Origin: Psychrobacillus sp. NEAU-3TGS
GTDB lineage: Bacteria; Bacillota; Bacilli; Bacillales_A; Planococcaceae
Direction of reading: 5' to 3'
Assembly (NCBI RefSeq): GCF_029955155.1
Contig: NZ_JAPNOZ010000004.1
Coordinates: forward strand, 226,985-290,984
DNA: 64,000 nt
The notes under the pieces are model-generated. The model was not told the origin of the DNA. It did not search any database and was given only the letters and a program-made list of their open reading frames with translations. The position numbers were made by a program, and so were the translations under genes. Shown here piece by piece: positions 8,607 to 17,383 of this stretch. Each line of letters opens with the position of its first letter. Position 1 is the stretch's first letter.

Positions 8607-9983
8607 ATGTCTTATCGTATTGAACGTGATTCTATGGGAGAAATCCAAGTTCCACAAGATAGTCTTTGGGGAGCACAAACGCAAAGATCTAAAGAAAACT
8701 TTAAAATTGGTAATGAAAAAATGCCGATTGGTGTTGTTCATGGACTTGCCCTATTGAAAAAATCTGCCGCAATAGTTAGTCACTCTCTAGGAAATTTATC
8801 AGAAGCAAAAAAAGATGCAATTGCAGCCGCAGCAGACGAAATTCTAACAGGAAAACTAGATGCACATTTTCCATTAGTCGTATGGCAGACAGGTAGCGGT
8901 ACGCAATCGAACATGAATGTGAATGAAGTAATTGCTCATCGTGGAAATCAACTCCTTGAAGAAAAAGGGAGCGAAGAACGACTTCATCCAAATGATGATG
9001 TTAACAAATCCCAAAGCTCAAATGATACATTCCCAACAGCTTTACATATTGCAGGAGTGCTAGCTGTCGAAAAGCAGCTTCTACCAGCAATTGATATATT
9101 AAAAGAAACATTAGGTGGAAAGTCAGAACAATTTATGGATATCGTGAAAATTGGTCGTACACACTTGCAAGATGCAACACCTCTTTCACTAGGACAAGAG
9201 TTTAGCGGTTGGCATCGTATGCTCGAAAAATCAGCTAAAATGATTACGCAAAGTGTGCAAGACATGAAAGAACTTGCGATCGGTGGAACAGCAGTAGGTA
9301 CGGGACTAAACGCGCCGAAAGGATTTGGTGATTTAGTAGCAGCTGAAATTTCTAAGGCATTGAGTATTGAATTTACTTCAGCAAAAAATAAGTTCCACTC
9401 TCTTACAAGCTATGACGATGTTGTATACGTACATGGTGCAGTAAAAGCACTTGCTGCGGACTTGATGAAGATCGCTAATGATGTACGCTTACTAGCAAGT
9501 GGACCACGTTCAGGTATCGGAGAAATTTCCATTCCAGAAAACGAACCAGGAAGTTCTATCATGCCAGGTAAAGTGAACCCAACGCAAAGTGAAGCGATGA
9601 CAATGGTTGTTGCTCAAGTAATGGGGAATGATACAACAATCAGTTTTGCTGCAAGTCAAGGACATTATCAATTGAATGTTTTCAAACCGGTTATTATTCA
9701 TAACTTCCTACAATCAGTTCGCTTATTAAGCGATGCAATTATTAGCTTTAACAATAATTGTGCAGTGGGCATTGAACCAAACTTAGAAACAATTGAGCAC
9801 CATGTAAATAATTCACTCATGTTAGTTACAGCATTAAATCCATATATTGGATATGAAAATGCTGCAAAAATTGCGAAGCACGCACATAAAAATGGTACGA
9901 CATTGAAAGAAGCTGCGGTAGCACTTGATTTATTAACTGCTGAAAAGTTCGAGGAAATTGTCCGTCCAGAAAAAATGATATAA
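8607..9983 (+). CDS. fumC: Class II fumarate hydratase
   Basis: The 458-residue product is full length for the class II, iron-independent fumarase (called CitG in B. subtilis), which interconverts fumarate and malate in the citric acid cycle. It begins with the typical [13 protein letters not shown] and [11 protein letters not shown], has [15 protein letters not shown] and [11 protein letters not shown], and carries the superfamily signature [13 protein letters not shown] near residue 315, with its catalytic serine loop. AAAGGGAGAG precedes the ATG. The next gene encodes an unrelated lipoprotein 21 bases downstream. Confidence 0.97.
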   Translation: MSYRIERDSMGEIQVPQDSLWGAQTQRSKENFKIGNEKMPIGVVHGLALLKKSAAIVSHSLGNLSEAKKDAIAAAADEILTGKLDAHFPLVVWQTGSGTQSNMNVNEVIAHRGNQLLEEKGSEERLHPNDDVNKSQSSNDTFPTALHIAGVLAVEKQLLPAIDILKETLGGKSEQFMDIVKIGRTHLQDATPLSLGQEFSGWHRMLEKSAKMITQSVQDMKELAIGGTAVGTGLNAPKGFGDLVAAEISKALSIEFTSAKNKFHSLTSYDDVVYVHGAVKALAADLMKIANDVRLLASGPRSGIGEISIPENEPGSSIMPGKVNPTQSEAMTMVVAQVMGNDTTISFAASQGHYQLNVFKPVIIHNFLQSVRLLSDAIISFNNNCAVGIEPNLETIEHHVNNSLMLVTALNPYIGYENAAKIAKHAHKNGTTLKEAAVALDLLTAEKFEEIVRPEKMI

Positions 9984-10004
9984 GAAGAAAAGAGATTTAT
10001 TCAC

Positions 10005-10496
10005 ATGAAAAAAATACTATTTATATGCCTCATTTCTATTTTAGTCCTTTCTGCATGTGGCCAGAAAGAGACGAAAGAGAATCACGAGGGACATGAAGAC
10101 CATATTGCACATTTAGCAAATGGAGATATCCAAGAAACGACTGCCTCAACAGACGTGTTGCCAGCATTTTTAGACAATCAGTCAGAGGATATGCAACTTG
10201 TGTATCAAGCAGCTGCTAAAGCACACGATGTTTTAAAATGGATGCCTTGTTACTGTGGTTGCGGTGATAGTGCAGGGCATAAGAATAATTTTAACTGTTT
10301 CGTTCAAGAGATAAAAGAAAATGGAGAAGTTGTGTGGGATGACCACGGAACACGCTGTGCGGCTTGCTTGGAAACTGCCGTAGCATCTATCAAAATGGTC
10401 CAAGAAGGTAAGTCATTAGTAGAAATTCGTAACGCAATTGACGAAGCTTATAAAGAGGGCTATGCAGCACCAACTAAAACACCAATGCCTTCATAA
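10005..10496 (+). CDS. PCYCGC-motif lipoprotein
   Basis: The first 20 residues form a lipoprotein signal ending in the lipobox LVLSAC, so the mature protein is lipid-anchored on the outer face of the membrane. A His-rich segment (NHEGHEDHIAH) follows, and the core contains the name-giving cysteine cluster MPCYCGCGDSAGH, then FNCF and RCAAC. This pattern defines the PCYCGC (lipo)protein family of Bacillales. Its biochemical role is not known; the clustered Cys and His suggest metal or redox binding, which is inference. It is followed by a terminator and probably shares transcript with fumC. Confidence 0.82.
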   Translation: MKKILFICLISILVLSACGQKETKENHEGHEDHIAHLANGDIQETTASTDVLPAFLDNQSEDMQLVYQAAAKAHDVLKWMPCYCGCGDSAGHKNNFNCFVQEIKENGEVVWDDHGTRCAACLETAVASIKMVQEGKSLVEIRNAIDEAYKEGYAAPTKTPMPS

Positions 10497-10497
10497 T

Positions 10498-10546
10498 TAA
10501 AAAACTGCTTCTTCTCATGAGTTTGTGAGAATGAGCAGTTTTTTTT
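10498..10546 (+). terminator. Intrinsic terminator
   Basis: AACTGCTTCTTCTCA / TGAGAATGAGCAGTT stem followed by eight T. Confidence 0.85.
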
Positions 10547-10559
10547 GAGTAAAGATTAT

Positions 10560-10601
10560 AATCGGATAGTCGACTAAGGCAATCGGATAATCGACGAGTC
10601 G
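10560..10601. repeat. Two 21-bp tandem units (array A)
   Basis: Units at 10560-10580 and 10581-10601 share AATCGGATA(G/A)TCGAC at their start and differ in their last six bases. A third, weakly similar stretch runs to the rsiV stop at 10623. Lies in a 3'-3' gap after a terminator. Same 21-bp period as three other arrays in this window. Confidence 0.6.
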
Positions 10602-10622
10602 AGTCCAATCATAACCTTGTGA

Positions 10623-11501
10623 TTATTTTATATAGTAATCACTTATTAAATATTCACTTATCACTTCAGTTGGAATTTCAAATGTAAGAACACCCATATA
10701 ACCTGGAGCTATTTCATATTTGTCAAACGAAATTGTTAGCTTATGGTCTGCGGTTATGGAAAAAGTTTGATCCGGGCGAATAGTTTCGAATTCGAAACCT
10801 ATTTCTTCCTGATCATCGATCCAATATATTTTATCAGGATCATTTGCCATTTGTTTTGCCATTTCATCTTTTAAATAAGTAGAGATAACCTCGATATAAG
10901 CATCATCTTTAAATAAGCTAGGTAATGTGATTAGTATCTGGTTTTTCTTATCAATCGTATCTGTACGCATTGTTGTAGAAGATGATCCAACTGTATTCAC
11001 TTCATAACGACTAATAGAAAGAATATCCTCTGTATCGGTTACAACCTCATACGTAGATGTAACACCTAGATGCCCACCGCCTGCTTCATCTAGTTCCTTT
11101 ATCTCGTTTTGGAAGTCTTCATAAAGCGCCTCGTTTTCCGTAATATATTTTTCATTTAACATTTGTTCTAATTCCTTATTTTCCAGTCCAGTTACATTTG
11201 GGGTTTTTAAGTCAGCGTTATAAGTGCCTTTATCAAGCTTAATGGCCTGGAAGGTGACGACTTGAACAAATTGCCCAAGCAGAGGGACCGTGGCAAGAGA
11301 TTGTGCGAGTGCAGGGCTTACATTCACACTAGTTGTAAATAATGCTGCCGCTGCAACTAAACCGATTCCCCATTGTTTAATCGGCGATTGTTTTTTCTGT
11401 TTCCTTTTTGCTTCTTTGATAGAATTTTTCACTATATTATTTAATTCCTTAGGTATTTCAACTTCTTCATATTTCTTTTTGGCATCCTGTAAATTCTTCA
11501 T
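10623..11501 (-). CDS. rsiV: Anti-sigma factor, RsiV type (DUF3298)
   Basis: The 292-residue protein has a cytoplasmic basic N-terminus (about 1-45), one membrane segment (about 46-66, GLVAAAALFTTSVNVSPALA) and a large extracellular domain with the DUF3298/RsiV pattern (QAIKLDKGTYNADLKTPNVTG, TYEVVTDTEDILSISRYEVN, LPSLFKDDAY, FSITADHKLTISFDKYEIAPGYMG). In B. subtilis RsiV binds lysozyme and releases sigma-V on proteolysis. It overlaps the sigma gene by four bases (ATGA), which couples translation. The lysozyme-resistance gene oatA, present in the B. subtilis operon, is not here. Confidence 0.85.
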   Translation of the reverse strand: MKNLQDAKKKYEEVEIPKELNNIVKNSIKEAKRKQKKQSPIKQWGIGLVAAAALFTTSVNVSPALAQSLATVPLLGQFVQVVTFQAIKLDKGTYNADLKTPNVTGLENKELEQMLNEKYITENEALYEDFQNEIKELDEAGGGHLGVTSTYEVVTDTEDILSISRYEVNTVGSSSTTMRTDTIDKKNQILITLPSLFKDDAYIEVISTYLKDEMAKQMANDPDKIYWIDDQEEIGFEFETIRPDQTFSITADHKLTISFDKYEIAPGYMGVLTFEIPTEVISEYLISDYYIK

Positions 11502-11995
11502 AATTCCACCTTCTCTTCCATATTAACTCGCAGCTTTCGAAGTGCTGCATACAATCTCGTTTTGATGGTATTTGAATTTTCGCTCTGTATCACTGCAATT
11601 TCATCTATTTTTAAATCCTCGAAAAAACGAAGTACAATAATCGTTTTATATGGTTCATTTAGATGGTCGATGGCTTCATATAAATCATAATCTTTTTCGA
11701 GATCATGCTGCTCGGGCAAAAACGTATGAAGGATATCATCATCCATTGCTTGCATACGACCGTGCTTTCGGATGTAATCTATTGCAGTATTTACAACAAT
11801 ACGATAAAACCATGTTTTGATATATCGCTCTTCCTCTAATCGATCTATTGAATTTAACGCTTTAAAAATGCTGTCTTGAATAATATCTAGAGCGTTCTCT
11901 TTATTTTTTACATAACTAAAAGCTAATCGATAATAATCGTTTTGATGTTCTATTATATAGTTTTCAACTAGTTGAAACTTTTCCTTATTCGTCAT
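11498..11995 (-). CDS. sigV: ECF RNA polymerase sigma factor, SigV-like
   Basis: About 165 residues from ATG 11995 (AAGGAG is 12 bases upstream; an upstream TTG frame extension to 12040 lacks a site). It has region 2 (DYYRLAFSYVKNKENALDIIQDSIFKAL, then KTWFYRIVVNTAIDYIRKH) and region 4 (LNEPYKTIIVLRFFEDLKIDEIA...TIKTRLYAALRKLR) of group IV sigma factors. Paired with an RsiV-type anti-sigma gene, it is a sigma-V-like envelope stress factor. A candidate autoregulatory promoter lies just upstream. Divergent from an ABC transporter operon. Confidence 0.87.
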   Translation of the reverse strand: MTNKEKFQLVENYIIEHQNDYYRLAFSYVKNKENALDIIQDSIFKALNSIDRLEEERYIKTWFYRIVVNTAIDYIRKHGRMQAMDDDILHTFLPEQHDLEKDYDLYEAIDHLNEPYKTIIVLRFFEDLKIDEIAVIQSENSNTIKTRLYAALRKLRVNMEEKVEL

Positions 11996-12046
11996 GACGT
12001 ATATGAACTCCTTTTTCCCGTACCCGCGATTACGTTTCAAAGATTA

Positions 12047-12073
12047 GACGGGCAAGTGTTTTGGAAAGTTTGA
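12047..12073 (-). promoter_or_regulatory. Candidate autoregulatory ECF promoter of sigV-rsiV
   Basis: On the minus strand TCAAAC (12073-12068), 17 bp, CGTC (12050-12047) followed by TAATC. This matches the AAC...CGTC form of ECF promoters and would give a leader of about 45 nt. Confidence 0.55.
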
Positions 12074-12178
12074 CTATCAATAAAATATTTCTTAAGAAAT
12101 TCTTCATATTTCTCCTTCTAAAATGTTAAGAAACAATCTGTAGAATAAACGAAAGCAGCATAAGGAAGGAGAAAACAA

Positions 12179-12877
12179 ATGATTCAAATACAAAACGTTA
12201 ACCATACATTTCTAATAGGAAAAAAAGGAAAAGAAAAAAAGGTACCTGTCTTAAAGGAACTATCCTTTGAAGTGGAAAAAGGGGAAATAGTTGCGATTGT
12301 AGGAAAAAGCGGATCAGGAAAATCCACTCTACTACATACAATAGCAGGCTTTATGAGTCCAGAACAAGGATCCATTATCGTGAATGGTCAAGAAACCGTC
12401 CATTTGAATGAAACAGAAAGAGCAAAATTCCGTTTAAATAACTTTGGGTTTATATTTCAAAACTTTCAACTCATGCCTGGGTTAACTGCCTTTGAAAATA
12501 TAGAGCTACCATTGAAACTAAAGGGAATAGCGCATAAAAAAAGAAAAACGAGCGTGCAACTATTATTGAAAAAAGTAGGACTAGAGGACGTAGCAGATCA
12601 TTATCCAAATGAATTATCAGGAGGTCAACAGCAGCGCGTTAGCATTGCACGAGCATTGATCACTAATCCTCCGATTTTGTTTGCAGATGAGCCAACGGGT
12701 AGCTTAGATTCAGAAACCGAACAAGATATTTTATTGTTAATACAAGATCTCAATCAAACAATGGGCGTAACGTTCGTTATTATTACGCATGACGAGGAAG
12801 TCGCAAACATTGCCCATCGTAAATTCAGAATGCGTGATGGGGTATTAGTGAAAGGAGATGCAAACAATGTTATTTAA
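12179..12877 (+). CDS. ABC transporter ATP-binding protein (MacB/LolD type)
   Basis: The 232 residues contain Walker A (GKSGSGKST), Q-loop (FQNFQLMPGLTAFENIELPL), signature LSGGQQQR, Walker B/catalytic Glu (ILFADEPTGSLD) and the switch His (ITHDEE). The FADEPTGSLD and NFQLMP sequences are typical of ATPases that work with FtsX-like permeases. Its partner permease starts inside its last codons, so the two are one operon. Likely role is extrusion or mechanotransmission at the envelope; the substrate cannot be told from sequence. It is divergent from sigV. Confidence 0.9.
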   Translation: MIQIQNVNHTFLIGKKGKEKKVPVLKELSFEVEKGEIVAIVGKSGSGKSTLLHTIAGFMSPEQGSIIVNGQETVHLNETERAKFRLNNFGFIFQNFQLMPGLTAFENIELPLKLKGIAHKKRKTSVQLLLKKVGLEDVADHYPNELSGGQQQRVSIARALITNPPILFADEPTGSLDSETEQDILLLIQDLNQTMGVTFVIITHDEEVANIAHRKFRMRDGVLVKGDANNVI

Positions 12878-14162
12878 AGATCAAGTTGACTTTGTAAGCC
12901 AACATATTAAGAAGAATAAATTACGTGTATTTATGACCGTACTAGCCGCCACGATGGGATGCGCATTTTTGATCGTCCTTGCTTCCATCGGATTTGGCAT
13001 ACAGGATACGATGCGTAAGGAAATATTAGAAGATCAAGCTATTACCGAGGTAGAAGTGTATACCAATAATGGAGAAGCACTCGATATTTCTCAAATTAGG
13101 ACAGTTGAGCATGTAAATGCCATTGTGCATAGAACTAGTATGGACATAATGGCAGTTTCTCAATTAGGCGAGCGTTCGCTTGAAGGGAATATGCTACTAA
13201 CTAATTTTGCAGAAGAAGAAAAATCAAACCTTCAATTATCCGAAGGGCGTATGCCTACAAAGGAAAATGAAATTGTTGTAGGGTACCAGTTTGCAGAAAA
13301 CTTATTAACAGATGCGGAACGTAAAGAAATGGAACAAAGTACAGAAGAGGATGCTGAGCCAATAGGAGGTTATAAAGAATCTCTAATCGGAAAAACTATT
13401 TCCATGTCTATGCAATCTTACGAAATGGATGAAGCATTCCCTGAAAAGTGGGACTTTACGATTGTAGGAGTAACAGAGAAACCGGCAAGGGACTGGTTTG
13501 TCGACACTAATATGTTAGTAGATGAATCGTGGAAAGACAAGTTTCAAGAAGTTTACGAGGCGAATACGGGGAACGAGAATCCAGACTTATTCTACTCTAG
13601 CACGAAAATCTACACTTCTAGCCTAGAGCATGTTAAATCGGTAACAGAAGAGCTAAAAGAAATGGGCTATAGTGTGTATTCTGTTTCAGAACAATTGGAG
13701 CAGTTAGATGTCTTTTTCATGGCATTTAAAATAGGACTTATCTTTGTTGGGACAATCGCAGTATTAATCGCGTCGATTGGTATTTTTAACACGATGACAA
13801 TGGCAGTAACTGAAAGAACTCGTGAAATCGGAGTTATGAAAGCAATAGGAGCTAGTCCTAAACTAATTCAGCGTCTATTTTTAATGGAAAGTGCATGGAT
13901 CGGGATTATCGGGACTGTGCTCGCAGTCATTATTTCATATGCAGTGAGTTTCCTAGCAAACTGGATATTGCCGATGGTAGTAGGAGCAGCATTAGGGGAG
14001 GATGAGTTCCAAGATTTATCGATGACATTCTCGCTAATTCCATGGCAGCTTGTGGTCATTGCATCTGTGATTAGCATCAGTGTAGCGATGATTTCTGGAT
14101 GGAGACCAGCACGAAAAGCAACAAAAATTGATGTCATTCAAGCATTAAGACAAGAGTTATAA
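12867..14162 (+). CDS. ABC transporter permease, FtsX/MacB family
   Basis: ATG at 12867 is preferred: AAAGGAG (12851-12857) is nine bases before it, whereas an in-frame ATG at 12858 abuts that site. The 431-residue protein has one N-terminal membrane helix (about 20-42), a large extracytoplasmic domain (about 50-285) and three C-terminal helices with the FtsX signature (IASIGIFNTMTMAVTERTREIGVMKAIGA). It overlaps the ATPase gene by 11 bases. A conventional MacB-type membrane component; no adaptor protein is encoded nearby. Confidence 0.88.
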   Translation: MLFKDQVDFVSQHIKKNKLRVFMTVLAATMGCAFLIVLASIGFGIQDTMRKEILEDQAITEVEVYTNNGEALDISQIRTVEHVNAIVHRTSMDIMAVSQLGERSLEGNMLLTNFAEEEKSNLQLSEGRMPTKENEIVVGYQFAENLLTDAERKEMEQSTEEDAEPIGGYKESLIGKTISMSMQSYEMDEAFPEKWDFTIVGVTEKPARDWFVDTNMLVDESWKDKFQEVYEANTGNENPDLFYSSTKIYTSSLEHVKSVTEELKEMGYSVYSVSEQLEQLDVFFMAFKIGLIFVGTIAVLIASIGIFNTMTMAVTERTREIGVMKAIGASPKLIQRLFLMESAWIGIIGTVLAVIISYAVSFLANWILPMVVGAALGEDEFQDLSMTFSLIPWQLVVIASVISISVAMISGWRPARKATKIDVIQALRQEL

Positions 14163-14164
14163 AG

Positions 14165-14198
14165 AAAGGTCGTCCCCGTTATGGAGACGACCTTTTAT
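14165..14198. terminator. Bidirectional intrinsic terminator
   Basis: AAGGTCGTC / GACGACCTT stem with T-run, overlapping the stop of the convergent small membrane gene. Confidence 0.8.
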
Positions 14199-14458
14199 TG
14201 TGAAATGGTGACATAAGCGAAGAATAGAACTAGTACAACTGCTACGTTTAGTAAGTTGTAATTCATCCTCGAAATTTTTCTATCCATTTTCTCCGATTTG
14301 TTGATGAATGTGATCCCAACAAAGGTGATGAGTATAGCTAAGATTAAGGCCAGAATCGGTTGCATATTATATACGCGTGCATCAATAAAATGGACGAGGA
14401 TGATAGCGATGGCCATTGCCACACCATATGCCACTTTTTTTAGCGTTGGTTCTTTCAT
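14195..14458 (-). CDS. Small membrane protein of unknown function
   Basis: An 87-residue protein with three hydrophobic segments (about 9-25, 35-51, 68-86) separated by a basic loop KSEKMDRKISRMN. I do not recognise the family. Its ATG overlaps the stop of the upstream methyltransferase gene by four bases (ATGA), so it is translationally coupled to it, and the real-gene status rests on that coupling and on the hydrophobic pattern. Confidence 0.65.
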   Translation of the reverse strand: MKEPTLKKVAYGVAMAIAIILVHFIDARVYNMQPILALILAILITFVGITFINKSEKMDRKISRMNYNLLNVAVVLVLFFAYVTISQ

Positions 14459-15642
14459 TGTCTACTCCTATCTAGTGAATAAGGCATCATTTCTTTCAAT
14501 TCATTCTCCAAAAACGGATCCGCACTTAGCATCAGCTTAAACTGCTTATAACTTTCCATTTGTTCAGCAGTTGCTTTTTTCCCGTTTTTATAAGCCCGTA
14601 TCAAGATGTTTTTCGGTGTGTTTTCCATATCAATAAACTCCACCAATTGTGCCTCATAGCCAACCATGTTTAGAATTTCTGCTCGGATGGAATCTGTTGC
14701 AAGTGCCGCAAAGCGTTCTTTAATAAGTCCATGCTTTAGCATAATATCAAGCCCTGGTGCATTGAGCTGTCTATTTAGCTCATGCTGGCAGCAAGGGACA
14801 CTTAAAATTACACTCGCTCCCCATTTAACAGCACGGGAAAGCGCCATGTCTGTCGCTACGTCACATGCATGCAGAGTGACAACCATATCGACAGCTGTTT
14901 CATCGTTGTAATCATTAATATCTCCTACTAAAAACTCCAGCTGCTCATAGCCTAAATCATCTGCAATTTTTGCACATTCCTCAATTACTTCTTTTTTCAA
15001 GTCAAGACCCGTTACACGAATATCGAGGCCTTTTTCGATCTTTAAATAATGATAAAGGGCAAATGTCAGATACGATTTCCCAGATCCGAAATCTAGTATA
15101 CGCACGGGTTTATCCTTTGGTAAATGGGCAAGCGTATCGTCGATAAATTCTATGAAACGATTGATTTGCTTAAACTTATCATACTTTTGCTTTTTCACTT
15201 TTCCTTCTTCGGTTTGCACGCCTAAACGAATAAGGAAAGGATAGGGAGTGTTTTCATCTAACAAATAATTCTTTTTCCGATTATGAGAAAGGTTCACTGT
15301 TTTTGGAGCCGCTGCTTTCTCCGATTTCCACATCACTTTGTTTTTCTTAGAAAGCTGGACTTGTACTTTCTCTGTTACGAAGTCCGCATGAATTTGGCGG
15401 AACTGTTCTAACAGCTCATCCAGTGTATTTGCGAATTCGTCTAACTGCACATTTTCATGCTTTAAAATGCGTTCATATTGGTATTCTAGTTGTATGTGAT
15501 ACGTATTTTTTATGTCGATTGGTTTTAGCTTTACACGCTTTATTTCATTTGACTTCGCCCGTGGCTGGCTTATGGTTGCAGCGATTAGCTGTTTGTTTGT
15601 GATTTGTTCTATTAAATATGCTTTCATTTCTTGAAATTCCAT
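14455..15642 (-). CDS. Class I SAM-dependent methyltransferase
   Basis: The start is the second of two close ATGs (15642), which has AGAAGG eight bases upstream; the first ATG at 15648 is too near. The 395-residue protein has a poorly conserved N-terminal region (about 1-150) and a Rossmann methyltransferase domain: glycine-rich motif ILDFGSGKSYLTFALYHYL, acidic ribose-binding D in VTGLDLKKEV, then TLHACDVATD and VPCCQHEL. The HACD and PCCQH motifs are typical of METTL25/Methyltransf_32-like proteins, perhaps acting on RNA or protein; the substrate is unknown. Coupled to the following 87-residue membrane gene. Confidence 0.8.
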   Translation of the reverse strand: MEFQEMKAYLIEQITNKQLIAATISQPRAKSNEIKRVKLKPIDIKNTYHIQLEYQYERILKHENVQLDEFANTLDELLEQFRQIHADFVTEKVQVQLSKKNKVMWKSEKAAAPKTVNLSHNRKKNYLLDENTPYPFLIRLGVQTEEGKVKKQKYDKFKQINRFIEFIDDTLAHLPKDKPVRILDFGSGKSYLTFALYHYLKIEKGLDIRVTGLDLKKEVIEECAKIADDLGYEQLEFLVGDINDYNDETAVDMVVTLHACDVATDMALSRAVKWGASVILSVPCCQHELNRQLNAPGLDIMLKHGLIKERFAALATDSIRAEILNMVGYEAQLVEFIDMENTPKNILIRAYKNGKKATAEQMESYKQFKLMLSADPFLENELKEMMPYSLDRSRQ

Positions 15643-15706
15643 TAACATCGCCTTCTTTTTCCGTAATATACTTGGAAATAGTGTAACATATCGGTGATAT
15701 TTTAGG

Positions 15707-15811
15707 TTAGTTGGAAAATGGAGAGCTTTAGTTGGAATTTCAGCCAGTTTAGTTGGAAAAATGAAAGCTTTAGTTGTAAAAATCGAGCATTTAGTTGTAA
15801 TAGGAAATAAA
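15707..15811. repeat. Five 21-bp tandem units (array B)
   Basis: Units begin at 15707, 15728, 15749, 15770 and 15791, each exactly 21 bp. They share TTAGTTGGAA or TTAGTTGTAA in the first ten bases; the other eleven vary. Located between the nhaC stop and the methyltransferase start, both on the minus strand. Confidence 0.8.
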
Positions 15812-15818
15812 ATGGAAA

Positions 15819-17198
15819 TTACTTAATGTAAGTAAGCGTCTTCCCAGTCCATCCAAACAATATCGTCAGAATTGGGCTTAACAAGCAGAAAAATGCGAAT
15901 GGCAAGTAATCAATTGTGGAGACTGCTAACACATTCGTGATGAATATGCCGCATACACTCCAAGGGACGAGTGGATTCACGACTGTACCAGCGTCTTCCA
16001 TGACACGTGCCAAGTTTTTATTGGCCAGTCCTACTTTTTTAAACTGTGCTTGGAAGGATTCTCCCGTTAGTAATATTGATAAATATTGCTCTCCTATTAA
16101 TGTATTCACACCAATTCCAGTAAAAGCAGCTGCCGTAATAACAGACCCTACGCTTTTCAATAAACTTTCTACCTTCGATAGCAAGCTTTGTACAATACCT
16201 AGTGTAAATAATAGTCCCCCCATACTTAATGCAAGTATGACAAGTCCTATCGTGAACATCATGCTATTTATACCCCCACGAGTAAGCAACGAGTCGACTG
16301 CTTCGACTCCTATACTAGATGTATAGCCATTAAACAATATATTCAGTACTTCCTCGAAAGGCGTATATTGAAAGAAATAAGAAATACAAATAGCTGCAAA
16401 GGATGTTAATGCTAAGGCGATAATTGCAGGTACTTTTTTAATAGAAAGTATAAAGAGTAAAACAATCGGAAGTAACGTATACCAATGAACCATACCTGTT
16501 TGAAGGAGTCCTTCTTGAAAAACATTAATCTGATCTAGTTCTCGGAATTCTTTATTGGGCGATAAAATACCGTATCCAATGAGTGAAATTAGAAATGCCG
16601 GGATAGTCGTCCATCCCATATTGCGAATATGTTCAAACAAGTCCACTTGAACAATCGCAGATGCAAGATTTGTTGTATCAGATAATGGAGACATTTTATC
16701 TCCAAAAAACGCTCCAGACACAATTGCACCCGCAGTAATCGCTAATGAAATATCCATTGCGCTCGCCATTCCGATAAATGCAACTCCCACTGTTGCAACT
16801 GTTGTTAAGGAACTCCCAATAGATAACCCAACAATACAAGTAATTAAAAATACAATCGAAAAGAAGAAATGTGGTGTGATAAATTGAAAGCCTAAATAGA
16901 TAAGTGTGGGGATAGTCCCACCCATCATCCAGCTACTTATTAATATACCTATAAAGAAAAAGATGAAAATAGCCCCAAGTCCCGCTTTCGAGCCTTCTAC
17001 AAGTCCTTCTTCTAACTTTTTAAAAGGAACTTTTTTAAATAATCCATAAGTGATTAATATTAAAATAGCCAACAAAATAGGCATATGTGGAACTGCATCA
17101 AATTGAACAATACAAACTGCCATTAATGCAATAATCATAAACGTAATGAGAACAGCCTCTATAAAAGAAGGCGTAATTGTCGAGCGAATTCGAAACAT
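15819..17198 (-). CDS. nhaC: Na+/H+ antiporter, NhaC family
   Basis: The 459-residue protein has about eleven to twelve hydrophobic helices and the NhaC pattern: GLGAIFIFFFIGILISSWM, IGSSLTTVATVGVAFIGMA, GAIVSGAFFGDKMSPLSDTTNLA and PLVPWSVCGIFITN near the C-terminus. NhaC proteins exchange external protons or malate-coupled protons for sodium and contribute to alkaline pH and salt tolerance. ATG at 17198 follows GGAGGAGG. A hairpin-forming palindrome sits 41 bases upstream in its leader. No downstream hairpin terminator was seen; array B lies there instead. Confidence 0.92.
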   Translation of the reverse strand: MFRIRSTITPSFIEAVLITFMIIALMAVCIVQFDAVPHMPILLAILILITYGLFKKVPFKKLEEGLVEGSKAGLGAIFIFFFIGILISSWMMGGTIPTLIYLGFQFITPHFFFSIVFLITCIVGLSIGSSLTTVATVGVAFIGMASAMDISLAITAGAIVSGAFFGDKMSPLSDTTNLASAIVQVDLFEHIRNMGWTTIPAFLISLIGYGILSPNKEFRELDQINVFQEGLLQTGMVHWYTLLPIVLLFILSIKKVPAIIALALTSFAAICISYFFQYTPFEEVLNILFNGYTSSIGVEAVDSLLTRGGINSMMFTIGLVILALSMGGLLFTLGIVQSLLSKVESLLKSVGSVITAAAFTGIGVNTLIGEQYLSILLTGESFQAQFKKVGLANKNLARVMEDAGTVVNPLVPWSVCGIFITNVLAVSTIDYLPFAFFCLLSPILTILFGWTGKTLTYIK

Positions 17199-17238
17199 TG
17201 TAAATCCTCCTCCATGAAAATCGATTCAAACACTTTCG

Positions 17239-17258
17239 CACTTCAACGCTTTGAAGTG
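17239..17258. promoter_or_regulatory. Perfect 8-4-8 palindrome between nhaC and acyl-CoA synthetase genes
   Basis: CACTTCAA cgct TTGAAGTG in the 185-bp divergent gap. It could be a repressor operator or a leader hairpin of nhaC. I cannot assign a regulator. Confidence 0.4.
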
Positions 17259-17383
17259 GCGAAGTAATTAGGATTTTATCACGTTTTATTATTAAGTCAA
17301 TTAGTTAATAAATAGTCTATTTCGTCAGAATTTTGTGATAGAATGATAGGAAAAGAAATAACATTCAAAAAGGGGAGATTTGT

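Noticed and set aside
15916..16326. A 136-codon plus-strand open frame
   Set aside because: Antisense to nhaC with no ribosome site.
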